In this document: positions 24,506 to 32,032 of the stretch, one piece after another
Layout: the number at the start of each line of letters is the position of its first letter
Numbering within the stretch: the stretch's first letter is position 1
The notes under the pieces: generated by a model
The model's input: only the letters and a program-made list of their open reading frames with translations
Told to the model about the DNA's origin: nothing
Database searches by the model: none
Translations under genes and position numbers: made by a program
Source: Streptomyces melanogenes
Lineage (GTDB): Bacteria; Actinomycetota; Actinomycetes; Streptomycetales; Streptomycetaceae
Reading direction: 5' to 3'
NCBI RefSeq assembly: GCF_014649795.1
Contig: NZ_BMTS01000043.1
Location: 1-43,600 of the forward strand
Length of the DNA: 43,600 bases

Positions 24506-25194
24506 AGCGGCCCGAAGCGGTAGCCGAAGCCCCGCACGGTCTGGACGTACCGCGGCTTGCCCGGGGTGTCCTCCAGCTTGGCCCGCAGCCGGGCGACCGC
24601 CGCGTCCACCAGCCGGGAGTCGCCCAGGAAGGTGTGGTCCCAAATGGATTCCAGGAGCTGCTCGCGGCTGAAGACGCGGCCGGGGGAGGCCGACAGCTCA
24701 AGGAGCAGCCGCAGCTCGCTGGGCGGCAGCGCGACCGGGACGCCGTGCTTGGTGACGGTCAGTCCGGCGCGGTCGATCACCAGCCCCGCGAGGTCGTCGG
24801 CCTCCCGTGCCTGCCCGGACGGTTCCGCGCGCCGCAGCGCGGCCCGGATGCGGGCTTCGAGGACGGGGGCGGTGACCGGCTTGACCACGTAGTCGTCGGC
24901 GCCCGCCTCCAGGCCCGTCACGATGTCCGCGTCGTCGCCGCGCGCGGTCAGCATGATGACCGGCAGGGTCGCCGAGCGGGCCCGGATGCGGCGGCACACC
25001 TCGAAGCCGTCCATGCCGGGCAGCATCAGGTCCAGCACGGCCAGCTCGATCCGCGCGCCGCCCTCCTCGGCGAGCAGCGCGAGGGCCTGCTCCCCGGTGG
25101 CGGCGGTGTCCACGCCGTACCCGTGCCGGCGCAGCACGAGCTCCATTCCGTCCCGTACGGACGCGTCGTCCTCAATGAGCAGCACATGCGGCAT
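24502..25194 (-). CDS. OmpR/PhoB-type response regulator
   Basis: A 230-residue regulator. The receiver domain has acidic residues Glu8-Asp9-Asp10, phospho-acceptor Asp55 in LAVLDLMLPGMDGFE, and the Lys of the DDYVVKP motif. The C-terminal winged helix is of OmpR type (LPPSELRLLLELSASPGRVF, then LVDAAVARLRAKLEDTPGKP and VRGFGYRF). It is the first gene of the regulator/kinase/lipoprotein operon. The ATG at 25194 is chosen (MPHVLLIEDD) rather than the in-frame start at 25212. The 135-bp gap to the divergent efflux operon is where it would be expected to bind. Confidence 0.95.
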   Translation of the reverse strand: MPHVLLIEDDASVRDGMELVLRRHGYGVDTAATGEQALALLAEEGGARIELAVLDLMLPGMDGFEVCRRIRARSATLPVIMLTARGDDADIVTGLEAGADDYVVKPVTAPVLEARIRAALRRAEPSGQAREADDLAGLVIDRAGLTVTKHGVPVALPPSELRLLLELSASPGRVFSREQLLESIWDHTFLGDSRLVDAAVARLRAKLEDTPGKPRYVQTVRGFGYRFGPL

Positions 25195-25329
25195 GGGGCC
25201 GATTATGACCACGCCGGGCCCGCTTCCGCCTACTCCGAATGAGGGCGGAGGCGCAGGTCGGAGGCATTGTTACGTTCCCATCACATCGCCATGGACGGGT
25301 CATCATCTGCGCTGGCGAACGTGAAGCAC
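25195..25329. promoter_or_regulatory. Divergent promoter region between two-component and efflux operons
   Basis: This 135-bp gap holds the start signals of two head-to-head operons. A short repeated GGCGGAGG / GTCGGAGG pattern (about 25243-25263) is visible, followed by an A/T-richer stretch near 25266-25290. Control of both operons by the local response regulator is inferred. Confidence 0.4.
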
Positions 25330-26001
25330 ATGAGCTTTCTCGGGATGAACAGAACCAACGGGATAAACCGGCGCAATGCCCGCGTATCTGTCGCAGCGCG
25401 CGTCATCGCTCTCGTGGCCGTGCCCGTCATCGCCTTCTGCGGCGCGTGCGGCGGCGGGGACGACAGCGCCGGTGCGGGCACGAAGGGCGACGCGATCGCC
25501 GACGTGCCCGACGCGCCGGTACCGAGCACGTCCAAGGGGGAGAGCACGCGGCCCGCGGGCAAGAGCGCCTTCTACGACGCCCAGCTGAAGTACGTCCAGT
25601 GCATGCGGGTGAAGGGCGGCTACAAGGACTTCCCCGACCCCAAGCTCAGCGGCTATCTGGACTGGGCGAAGGTCAACGCGATCGGCGCCCAGCCCGGCCG
25701 CAACGACGGCATCAAGGGCGGCAAGAACGGCGCGTGCGTCGGTGAGCTCCAGGCCGCCATGAACGCCGAGCCCAAGCGCGACCAGCAGCAGGCGTACGAG
25801 TCGATGCTCGCGCACGCCCAGTGCATGCGGGACAACGGCGTCTCCAAGTTCGCCAACCCCACCATGAGCGGCGGCAACGCCCAGCCCGGCGGCGACCCGG
25901 ATCCGACGTCCCGCTCCATCGACACCGAGTCGCCCTCGTACAAGCAGGCCCGCAAGGCGTGCGAGTCGAAGCTGCTCGACGGTCTGGACGGCATGCAGTG
26001 A
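25330..26001 (+). CDS. Putative exported lipoprotein with duplicated QCMR motif
   Basis: A protein of about 223 residues. The N-terminus has a signal-like stretch (RVIALVAVPVIAFCGACGGG); a cysteine in CGAC is followed by a Gly/Asp/Ser linker, as in lipoproteins, though the lipobox is not canonical. The mature part has two similar segments, YVQCMRVKGGYKDFPDPKLS and AHAQCMRDNGVSKFANPTMS, suggesting an internal duplication. Starts at 25321 (GTG), 25330 (ATG) and 25345 (ATG) are all possible; none has a strong ribosome binding site. It is the first gene of the efflux operon, and its stop overlaps the next GTG. Function unknown; perhaps a substrate-capture component. Confidence 0.75.
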   Translation: MSFLGMNRTNGINRRNARVSVAARVIALVAVPVIAFCGACGGGDDSAGAGTKGDAIADVPDAPVPSTSKGESTRPAGKSAFYDAQLKYVQCMRVKGGYKDFPDPKLSGYLDWAKVNAIGAQPGRNDGIKGGKNGACVGELQAAMNAEPKRDQQQAYESMLAHAQCMRDNGVSKFANPTMSGGNAQPGGDPDPTSRSIDTESPSYKQARKACESKLLDGLDGMQ

Positions 26002-27080
26002 CGCGCCGCACCGCCCTCCTCGCGCTCGGCGCGGCGGCCGTCGCCGCGTCGGTCACCGGGGGAGCCCTGCTCTTCGGCGACGGCGGCGACGCGGGCGCCT
26101 CGGCTCAGGGCAGCGATCTGCCGCCCGCCACGGCGAAGGTCGTCCGCACCGACCTCGTGCTGTCCAAGACGGTCGACGGCAAGCTCGACTTCGCGCAGCG
26201 CCGCGCCGTCAAGTCCGCCGTCGAGGGCACGGTCACGGTGGCCGCCGCCGAAGGCAGGACGGTCAAGCGGGGGCAGGCGCTCTACGAGCTGAACGACAAG
26301 CCCGTCACCCTCCTCTACGGCCCCGTCCCGATGTTCCGCGAGATGAAGGCGGGCGACCGGGGCGGCGACGTCCTCCAACTGGAGCGCAACCTGCGCGAGT
26401 TGGGGTACGGGGCCGGGCTCTATGTCGACACCGAGTACGACAAGTACACCGAGGCCGCCGTCAAGCGGTGGCAGAAGTCACTGAACCGGGAGAGCACCGG
26501 CAGGGTGGGCAAGGGCGATGTCGTCTTCCAGCCGGGCCAGGTCAAGGTGGTCACCGCCGACGCGGCGCTCGCCGACCAGGTCGCCCCGGGCGGGACGGTG
26601 GTGACGATCGGCGCCACCCAGCCCGTCGTACGGGCGCAGCTGGAGCAGACCGACGGCGCGCTCACCTCCAGGAACACCAAGGTCGAGGTCACCCTGCCGA
26701 GCGGGAGGACCGCGGCGGGCCGGGTCGCCGGGACCGTGCGCCCCGAGGGGCCCGAATCCGGGAGCGGCGCGAGCGCGGCGCAGAAGGGCATCACCGTGGA
26801 GATCGCGCTGGACGGCGGTGCGGGCGCGGTGTCCGGCGAGGACGCCAAGGCGTCGGCGAGCGTGAAGTTCGTCAGCGAGGCGCGCAAGGGAGTCCTCGCC
26901 GTCCCCGTCGAGGCGGTCGTCGCCCTGCGCGGCGAGAACGGCGGCTACGGCCTCCAGATCGTCCAGGGCGCCACCTCGAAGATGGTGCGGGTCGAGACGG
27001 GGATGACCGCCGACGGGCGGATCGAGGTCTCGGGTCCGGACGTGCGCGAGGGCGCGCTGGTCGGAGTGGCGGCGTCATGA
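25998..27080 (+). CDS. Membrane-fusion-like protein with peptidoglycan-binding domain
   Basis: A 360-residue protein with an N-terminal membrane anchor or signal (RRTALLALGAAAVAASVTGG). A lipoyl/HlyD-like part follows (KTVDGKLDFAQRRAVKSAVE, VTVAAAEGRTVKRGQALYEL), then a PG_binding_1 domain at about 115-155 (GGDVLQLERNLRELGYGAGL, YTEAAVKRWQKSLN), then beta-barrel segments (TVVTIGATQPVVRAQLEQTD, LAVPVEAVVALRGENGGYGL). This is the MacA-like adaptor architecture of actinomycete MacB-type systems, which ties the transporter to the cell wall. The GTG overlaps the lipoprotein stop (GTGA), and its stop overlaps the ATPase start (ATGA). Confidence 0.88.
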   Translation: MTRRTALLALGAAAVAASVTGGALLFGDGGDAGASAQGSDLPPATAKVVRTDLVLSKTVDGKLDFAQRRAVKSAVEGTVTVAAAEGRTVKRGQALYELNDKPVTLLYGPVPMFREMKAGDRGGDVLQLERNLRELGYGAGLYVDTEYDKYTEAAVKRWQKSLNRESTGRVGKGDVVFQPGQVKVVTADAALADQVAPGGTVVTIGATQPVVRAQLEQTDGALTSRNTKVEVTLPSGRTAAGRVAGTVRPEGPESGSGASAAQKGITVEIALDGGAGAVSGEDAKASASVKFVSEARKGVLAVPVEAVVALRGENGGYGLQIVQGATSKMVRVETGMTADGRIEVSGPDVREGALVGVAAS

Positions 27081-27784
27081 CACGGCTCCCCGTGATCGAA
27101 CTGCGGGACGCCACCAAGGCGTACCCCGGCGGCGTCCACGCCCTGCGCGGAGTGAACCTCACCGTCGCAGAGGGCGAACTGCTCGCCGTCGTCGGCCCGT
27201 CCGGCTCCGGCAAGTCCACCATGCTCAACGTCATGGGCACCCTCGACCGGCCCACCTCGGGGACCGTGAAGGTCGCCGGGTACGACGTGTCCGAGCTGTC
27301 CGACGCCCGGCTCTCCGCACTGCGCGCCCGCCACATCGGCTTCGTCTTCCAGCACTTCCATCTGGCGGCGGGGCGCGACGCGGTGGACAACGTCGCCGAC
27401 GGGCTGCTGTACGCGGGCGTACCGCTGAAGGAGCGGCGCGCGCGGGCCCGGCAGGCGCTCGCCGGGGTGCGTCTGGACCACCGGTTCGCGCACACGCCCA
27501 ACGAGCTGTCCGGCGGCGAGAAGCAGCGCGTGGCCATCGCCCGCGCCTTGGTGGGCGAGCCCCGGCTGCTGCTCGCGGACGAACCGACCGGTGCGCTGGA
27601 CACCGCGTCCGGCGAGATCGTCATGGAGCTGCTGCACGAGCTGAACGCCTCCGGCACCACCGTCTGTGTGATCACCCACGACCACGCGATCGCGGACTCG
27701 CTGCCGCGCCGGGTCCGCTTCAAGGACGGCGAGATCGTCTCGGACTCCCGATCCACGCCGCTCACGGGGGACGCCCGCCGATGA
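27077..27784 (+). CDS. ABC transporter ATP-binding protein (MacB/LolD type)
   Basis: A 235-residue ATPase with Walker A GPSGSGKST (40-48), the Q-loop FVFQHFHL, signature LSGGEKQRVAIARAL, Walker B LLLADEPTGALD and the switch His in ITHDH. It powers the adjacent FtsX-like permease. This MacB/LolD-type pair usually drives mechanotransmission to export peptides, antibiotics or lipoproteins rather than classical transport. The start and stop overlap both neighbours as ATGA, so adaptor, ATPase and permease are made together. Confidence 0.95.
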   Translation: MTRLPVIELRDATKAYPGGVHALRGVNLTVAEGELLAVVGPSGSGKSTMLNVMGTLDRPTSGTVKVAGYDVSELSDARLSALRARHIGFVFQHFHLAAGRDAVDNVADGLLYAGVPLKERRARARQALAGVRLDHRFAHTPNELSGGEKQRVAIARALVGEPRLLLADEPTGALDTASGEIVMELLHELNASGTTVCVITHDHAIADSLPRRVRFKDGEIVSDSRSTPLTGDARR

Positions 27785-29013
27785 ACAACGACCCCAAGAA
27801 CGACCCCAAGTCCACCGACAGGCCCTCCGACCTCAAACCCTCCCGCCTCACCCCCGGGGACATCCTCCGCGTCGGCGCCGTCGGCCTGGTCGCGCGGCGG
27901 GCGCGCGTGGTGCTGTCCGCGCTCGGCATCGCCATCGGCATCGCGACCATGGTCGCGGTCGTCGGCCTGTCCGAGTCGAGCCGCGCGGACCTGATGGCCC
28001 GGCTCGACCGGCTCGGCACCAACCTCCTCACCGCCGAGGCGGACGACGACGGTACGGGCCGGCCGGTCAAGCTCCCCAAGAACGCGGTCGCGATGGTCGA
28101 GCGCATCGGCCCGGTGCGGCACGCCACGGCCACCGCCGACGTCGACGCCCGCGTCCGTCGCAGCGCCCTGGTCCCCGAGGAGCGCACCGCCGGTGTCACC
28201 ACCCAGGCGGCCCGCCTCGACCTGCTGTCCGCGCTTGGCGGCGAGGTCGCCAAGGGCGGCTGGCTCACCGAGGCGGGCGAACGCCTCCCGACGACGGTCC
28301 TGGGCGCGGTGGCGGCGGACCGCCTCGGTATCACCCGCACCGGCGAGACGATCATGATGAACGACGTACGCGTGGTCGTCGTCGGCATCCTCGAGCCGAT
28401 CGAACTGGTCCCCACCCTGGACCGGGTGGCCCTGGTCGGATTCCCCGCCGCCGAGCGCTACTTCGGCTTCGACGGCCACCCCACGACCGTCTTCGAGCGG
28501 TCCACGGACGCCTCGGTGGAGGACGTACGGGCGGTGCTCGCCCGCAGCATCAACCCCGGCAGCCAGGCGGGCATCAAAGTCTCCCGCCCCTCGGACGCGC
28601 TCGCCGCCAAGGCCGCCACCGACGAGGGCCTGACGACCCTGATGCTCGGCCTGGGCGCGGTGGCCCTCCTGGTCGGCGGGGTCGGCGTCGCCAACACCAT
28701 GGTCATCTCCGTCCTGGAACGCCGCCAGGAGATCGGCCTGCGCCGCTCCCTGGGGGCCACCCGGGGCGCGATCCGCCTCCAGTTCCTGACCGAGTCGCTG
28801 CTGCTTTCGGGGCTTGGCGGGGTGACGGGCGCCCTGCTGGGCGCGACGGCGACGTACGGCTTCGCCCGGGCCCAGGGCTGGACGACGGTGGTCCCGCCCT
28901 GGGCCCTGGCGGGCGGCCTCGCCGCCACCCTCCTGATCGGCGTGCTCGCGGGCCTCTATCCGGCGATCCGCGCCTCGCGCCTGCATCCAACGGTGGCGTT
29001 GCACGCGGCGTGA
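27781..29013 (+). CDS. ABC transporter permease (MacB/FtsX type)
   Basis: A 410-residue permease. A hydrophilic N-terminus is followed by the first helix (VVLSALGIAIGIATMVAVVG), a large extracytoplasmic domain of about 200 residues, then three C-terminal helices: LMLGLGAVALLVGGVGVANT, LLLSGLGGVTGALLGATATY and LAGGLAATLLIGVLAGLYPA. The cytoplasmic ERRQEIGLRRSLGATRGAIR coupling segment is typical of FtsX/MacB. It ends the four-gene operon and converges on the alpha/beta hydrolase gene with 15 bp between stops. The exported substrate is unknown. Confidence 0.93.
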   Translation: MNNDPKNDPKSTDRPSDLKPSRLTPGDILRVGAVGLVARRARVVLSALGIAIGIATMVAVVGLSESSRADLMARLDRLGTNLLTAEADDDGTGRPVKLPKNAVAMVERIGPVRHATATADVDARVRRSALVPEERTAGVTTQAARLDLLSALGGEVAKGGWLTEAGERLPTTVLGAVAADRLGITRTGETIMMNDVRVVVVGILEPIELVPTLDRVALVGFPAAERYFGFDGHPTTVFERSTDASVEDVRAVLARSINPGSQAGIKVSRPSDALAAKAATDEGLTTLMLGLGAVALLVGGVGVANTMVISVLERRQEIGLRRSLGATRGAIRLQFLTESLLLSGLGGVTGALLGATATYGFARAQGWTTVVPPWALAGGLAATLLIGVLAGLYPAIRASRLHPTVALHAA

Positions 29014-29028
29014 AGGGGTAGGGCCGGG

Positions 29029-30087
29029 CTATTCGGCTTCCGTCAGTGCGCGCCCGATGTGGTCGCCCAGCCGGGGCAGCCAGTCGGGTTGGGCGTTGCC
29101 GAGGAGGTGGTCGCCGTGGGGGACGGACAAGTAGGTGCCACGGGGAGCCAGTCGGGCCAGTGACTCGCCGTTCGCCACCCCGGGGATGACGTCCTGGCCG
29201 CCGTCCACGACCAGGAGCGGGGCCGCGATGCGGGGTGTCAGGGCGGCGAGGTCCACCTGGCGGACGAACGCGCGGGCCGCGTCGGGTCCGCCGGTGCGGC
29301 GGGCCATGATGTCCCGTACGGGCGGCGGCAGTTGGTCCCAGTCGAGGCGGAAGGGGCCGCTGACGGTCGCCGCGACCGCCACACGCGGCTCCAGCGCCGC
29401 GGTCCGGGCCGCGAAGTAGCCCCCCAGGCTCATGCCGACGAGCCCGATGCGGGCGACGCCCAGGGCGTCGACGACCCGGCCCACCACCTGCTCGTACTCC
29501 GGCGTGAAGGTCGTCGTGGCCGCGAGCGCGCCCTGTCCCGGGCCGTCCATCGCGAACACGGCGAGCCCTCGGGCCAGCAGCGCGGACACCAGACCGAGGA
29601 ACTCCTCCTTGGCCGAGTCCAGGCCGGGGACGACGACCACAGTGCCCGGCGCGTCGGCGGGGCCGCGCAGCCAGCCCGTGAACGCCTCGCCGCTCACGCG
29701 CCGGGCGCCCGGCTCCAACAGCGTCAGCGCCCGGCCCAAGGCGTGGTCCGCCTCGGCGGCCGCACGGTCGGCCTCCGCGTACGGCGCCAAGGTGGCCAGG
29801 TGGAACCACCGAGCCGCCGTCAGCAGGAACTCGCCCGCCGACACGGACGATCCCGCGCCTGCCGCGCGGTCCAGATAGGCCCGTCCGGTGCGTACGAAGG
29901 ACGGGCCCCAGCCGGCGACGGAGGCGAGCGCGTCGGTGACGCGACGGTACTCGTGGGGGTCGACGCCCGCGCCGGTGGCGCGCGTCCACTGCGCGGCGGC
30001 GAAGGCGGCGGCTTCCGTGGTGGAGGATTGCGTGGGGAGGGACTGCGTGGCGGGGGATTGCGTGGCGGGGGATTGCGTGGTGCTCAT
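29029..30087 (-). CDS. Alpha/beta hydrolase (FrsA-like) with N-terminal pentapeptide repeat
   Basis: A 352-residue hydrolase. The catalytic site is visible: nucleophile Ser220 in GLVGMSLGGY, acid in LLVVDGGQD and His in SVPHGDHLL. The helical N-terminal region (FLLTAARWFHLATLAPYAEA) resembles FrsA/2,6-dihydropseudooxynicotine-hydrolase-type enzymes that cleave C-C or ester bonds. The first 22 residues are a low-complexity repeat (TQSPA-TQSPA-TQSLP-TQS) from a 15-bp tandem repeat at the gene start. The ATG overlaps the stop of the oxidoreductase gene upstream (ATGA), so both are co-expressed. The substrate is unknown. Confidence 0.87.
   Translation of the reverse strand: MSTTQSPATQSPATQSLPTQSSTTEAAAFAAAQWTRATGAGVDPHEYRRVTDALASVAGWGPSFVRTGRAYLDRAAGAGSSVSAGEFLLTAARWFHLATLAPYAEADRAAAEADHALGRALTLLEPGARRVSGEAFTGWLRGPADAPGTVVVVPGLDSAKEEFLGLVSALLARGLAVFAMDGPGQGALAATTTFTPEYEQVVGRVVDALGVARIGLVGMSLGGYFAARTAALEPRVAVAATVSGPFRLDWDQLPPPVRDIMARRTGGPDAARAFVRQVDLAALTPRIAAPLLVVDGGQDVIPGVANGESLARLAPRGTYLSVPHGDHLLGNAQPDWLPRLGDHIGRALTEAE
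30026..30085 (-). repeat. 15-bp tandem repeat (four copies) at the start of the hydrolase gene
   Basis: Four units with consensus GATTGCGTGGCGGGG (plus-strand sense) lie head to tail at 30026, 30041, 30056 and 30071; the middle two differ at one position. Read on the coding strand, the unit gives a Pro-Ala-Thr-Gln-Ser-like pentapeptide. Copy number could vary between strains without a frameshift. Confidence 0.85.
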
Positions 30088-31013
30088 CGTGCACCGCCCG
30101 TCACCAGGACGGCCTTGCCGCGTATCCGGCGTTCGCGCAGGTCGACCAAGGTGTCGGCGGTCTCCGTCCAGTCGGCGGTCCGGCCGATCTCCGGGTGCAG
30201 CAGGCCCCGTTCCACCAGGCGCACCAGGGCGGCGAGGTCGGAGCCGTAGGGGGCGCCCGCGTAGTGGAAGTGCTGGATGGTGACCCGCTCGGGCCCCTTG
30301 AAGAGCTCGAAGAAGTCGAGGGTCACCGGGCTCCGGCTCGCCTGCCCGAACCAGACGAGCAGACCGCCCGGGCGCACCTTCGAGAGGGCGACCGGCAGAT
30401 CCGGCCCGCCCGTCGACTCCAGCACGACGTCGAACGGCCCCTGGGCCGCCGCGACCTCGTGCACCACCCGGGCGCCCAGCTCCGCGAGGCGCTCGCCGCG
30501 CACCGGCGTGGCCGTCACGGCGGTCAGCTCGGCCCCGGCCCCCACGGCCAGCTCGGTGACGTAGTGGCCGACACCGCCCGAGGCGCCGGTCAGCAGCACC
30601 CGTCGCCCGGCCAGGGAACCGGCCGCGCGCAGCAGCCGCAGGGCGGTGATCCCGGCCAGGGGCAGGGCCGCCGCCCGTACGCTGTCGACGCTGTCGGGGA
30701 GCACCGCGAGGGAGTGCGTGGGCACGGCGGCGTACTCGGCCCAGCCGCCGAGCGCCGGATGCCCGACCACCCGGGCGCCGATGCCGGGGCCCGAGCCGTC
30801 GGCCGCGGCCTGCACGACGAGCCCCGCGACGTCCTTGCCGGGCAGCAGCCCCGGCCGGGGGTGTTCGAGGAGGAACGTCTCGCCCCGGTTGGGCGCGAAC
30901 GCCTCGACCTTGATCAGTGCCTCGTCGGGCCGCGGTACGGGCTGGGGGACTTCGGCGAAGGCGACCGGGCGCGCGGCGTCCCCGGTGGGAATCAGTCTCT
31001 GCATGCCGAGCAT
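30084..31013 (-). CDS. MDR-family NADPH:quinone oxidoreductase-like protein
   Basis: A 309-residue zinc-independent medium-chain dehydrogenase/reductase. It has the GroES-like N-terminal domain (VEAFAPNRGETFLLEHPRPG, LLPGKDVAGLVV) and the nucleotide-binding loop LLTGASGGVGHYVTELAVGA, with the end motif RGKAVLVTGG. It lacks structural and catalytic Zn ligands. It probably reduces quinones or enones with NADPH. The ATG at 31013 has GAGG 4 nt upstream; 31004 is an alternative. It is coupled to the alpha/beta hydrolase and divergent from the LysR gene, which probably regulates it. Confidence 0.87.
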   Translation of the reverse strand: MLGMQRLIPTGDAARPVAFAEVPQPVPRPDEALIKVEAFAPNRGETFLLEHPRPGLLPGKDVAGLVVQAAADGSGPGIGARVVGHPALGGWAEYAAVPTHSLAVLPDSVDSVRAAALPLAGITALRLLRAAGSLAGRRVLLTGASGGVGHYVTELAVGAGAELTAVTATPVRGERLAELGARVVHEVAAAQGPFDVVLESTGGPDLPVALSKVRPGGLLVWFGQASRSPVTLDFFELFKGPERVTIQHFHYAGAPYGSDLAALVRLVERGLLHPEIGRTADWTETADTLVDLRERRIRGKAVLVTGGAR

Positions 31014-31061
31014 GCAACCTCGCCGGTCACCCCGTGATCCAACAACGCATACGCGCGACCG

Positions 31062-31076
31062 ACAACCTTTGGTTGT
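31062..31076. promoter_or_regulatory. Perfect palindrome ACAACC-TTT-GGTTGT, likely LysR binding site
   Basis: A 15-bp perfect inverted repeat lies in the short gap between the MDR gene (starting at 31013, minus) and the LysR gene (plus). Size and symmetry fit a LysR recognition site, and the position allows control of both genes. Binding by the neighbouring protein is inferred. Confidence 0.7.
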
Positions 31077-31081
31077 CACCT

Positions 31082-32029
31082 ATGGTGGGAGCCGTGGATC
31101 TCGACATGGCGCAGGTACGTGCCTTCGTACGCGCCGCCGAGGAGCTGCACTTCGGCCGGGCCGCCGCGACGCTCGCCATCTCGCAGCAGGCGCTCTCCAA
31201 GAGGATCGCGCGGCTGGAATCCCTGCTCGGCACCGAGCTGTTCCGGCGCGACGGCAGCGGTGTCCGCCTCACCGAGGCCGGACAGCGTTTCCTTCCACCG
31301 GCCCGGCAGGCGCTGGCCGCCGCCGACGCGGCCGTGGCGGCGGCGGTCGGGCAGGACCGCCCGCTGCGGGTGGACGTCTGGGGCCACCTCTACGCGCCGA
31401 TGCGGACGCTGGCCCAAGTCGCCGGGCAGGCGGGGGAGTTGGTGCTCGGGCACGGCCGCGATCTGCCGTCGGTGACGGCGGCGCTGCTGCGCGGCGACAT
31501 CGACGCCGCCTTCGGCCGGGTCCACCCTCCGCTGCACACGGGCCTCGCACACCGCCTCGTCCGCCTCGAACCGGTGGACGCCGTGCTCAGCGCGAGCCAT
31601 CCGCTCGCGGCCGAACCGGCGCTGCGCCCCGAGCAGTTGCGCGGCAGTGTGCTGTGGGCGCCCGGTGCGTTGGACCGGCTCGACTTCCTCCACCAGTTCG
31701 CCGAGCGGTTCGACATCCGGGACCGGGCCGCTAGCGTCAACCTGGGGCTCGGCCACTTCCTCACGGAGGTGGCCGACGACCCGCGGCGCTTCTCGCTCCT
31801 GCCCGCCGACGTACCCCTGCCGTCGGTCCCCGGGCTGTGCTCCGTTCCCCTGGTGGAACCCACACCGCTGTACGCCTGGTCACTGCTGTGGCGTACCGGC
31901 GGCGGACACCCGGGAGTGGACGGCCTCACCGCCGCCTGCGCGGCGGAGGCGGCGCGGAGCCGGTGGCTGGAGTACGACCCGGCGCACGACTGGCTGCCCG
32001 AACCGCCCGCGCGCGGCGAGCGGAACTGA
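31082..32029 (+). CDS. LysR family transcriptional regulator
   Basis: A protein of about 315 residues. The N-terminal LysR helix-turn-helix is clear: LDMAQVRAFVRAAEELHFGR, AAATLAISQQALSKRIARLE, then LLGTELFRRDGSGVRLTEAG. The C-terminal part is a two-lobed effector domain, with a Streptomyces-type ending (YAWSLLWRTGGGHPGVDGLT). The start may be the ATG at 31082 or the GTG at 31094, which has GGGAG very close. It is divergent from the oxidoreductase/hydrolase pair. A palindrome in the gap supports autoregulation and control of that pair; the inducer is unknown. Confidence 0.92.
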   Translation: MVGAVDLDMAQVRAFVRAAEELHFGRAAATLAISQQALSKRIARLESLLGTELFRRDGSGVRLTEAGQRFLPPARQALAAADAAVAAAVGQDRPLRVDVWGHLYAPMRTLAQVAGQAGELVLGHGRDLPSVTAALLRGDIDAAFGRVHPPLHTGLAHRLVRLEPVDAVLSASHPLAAEPALRPEQLRGSVLWAPGALDRLDFLHQFAERFDIRDRAASVNLGLGHFLTEVADDPRRFSLLPADVPLPSVPGLCSVPLVEPTPLYAWSLLWRTGGGHPGVDGLTAACAAEAARSRWLEYDPAHDWLPEPPARGERN

Positions 32030-32032
32030 GGT

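Noticed and set aside
26872..29004. Minus-strand frame of 710 codons
   Set aside because: Antisense to the ABC ATPase and permease genes, which carry all expected motifs.
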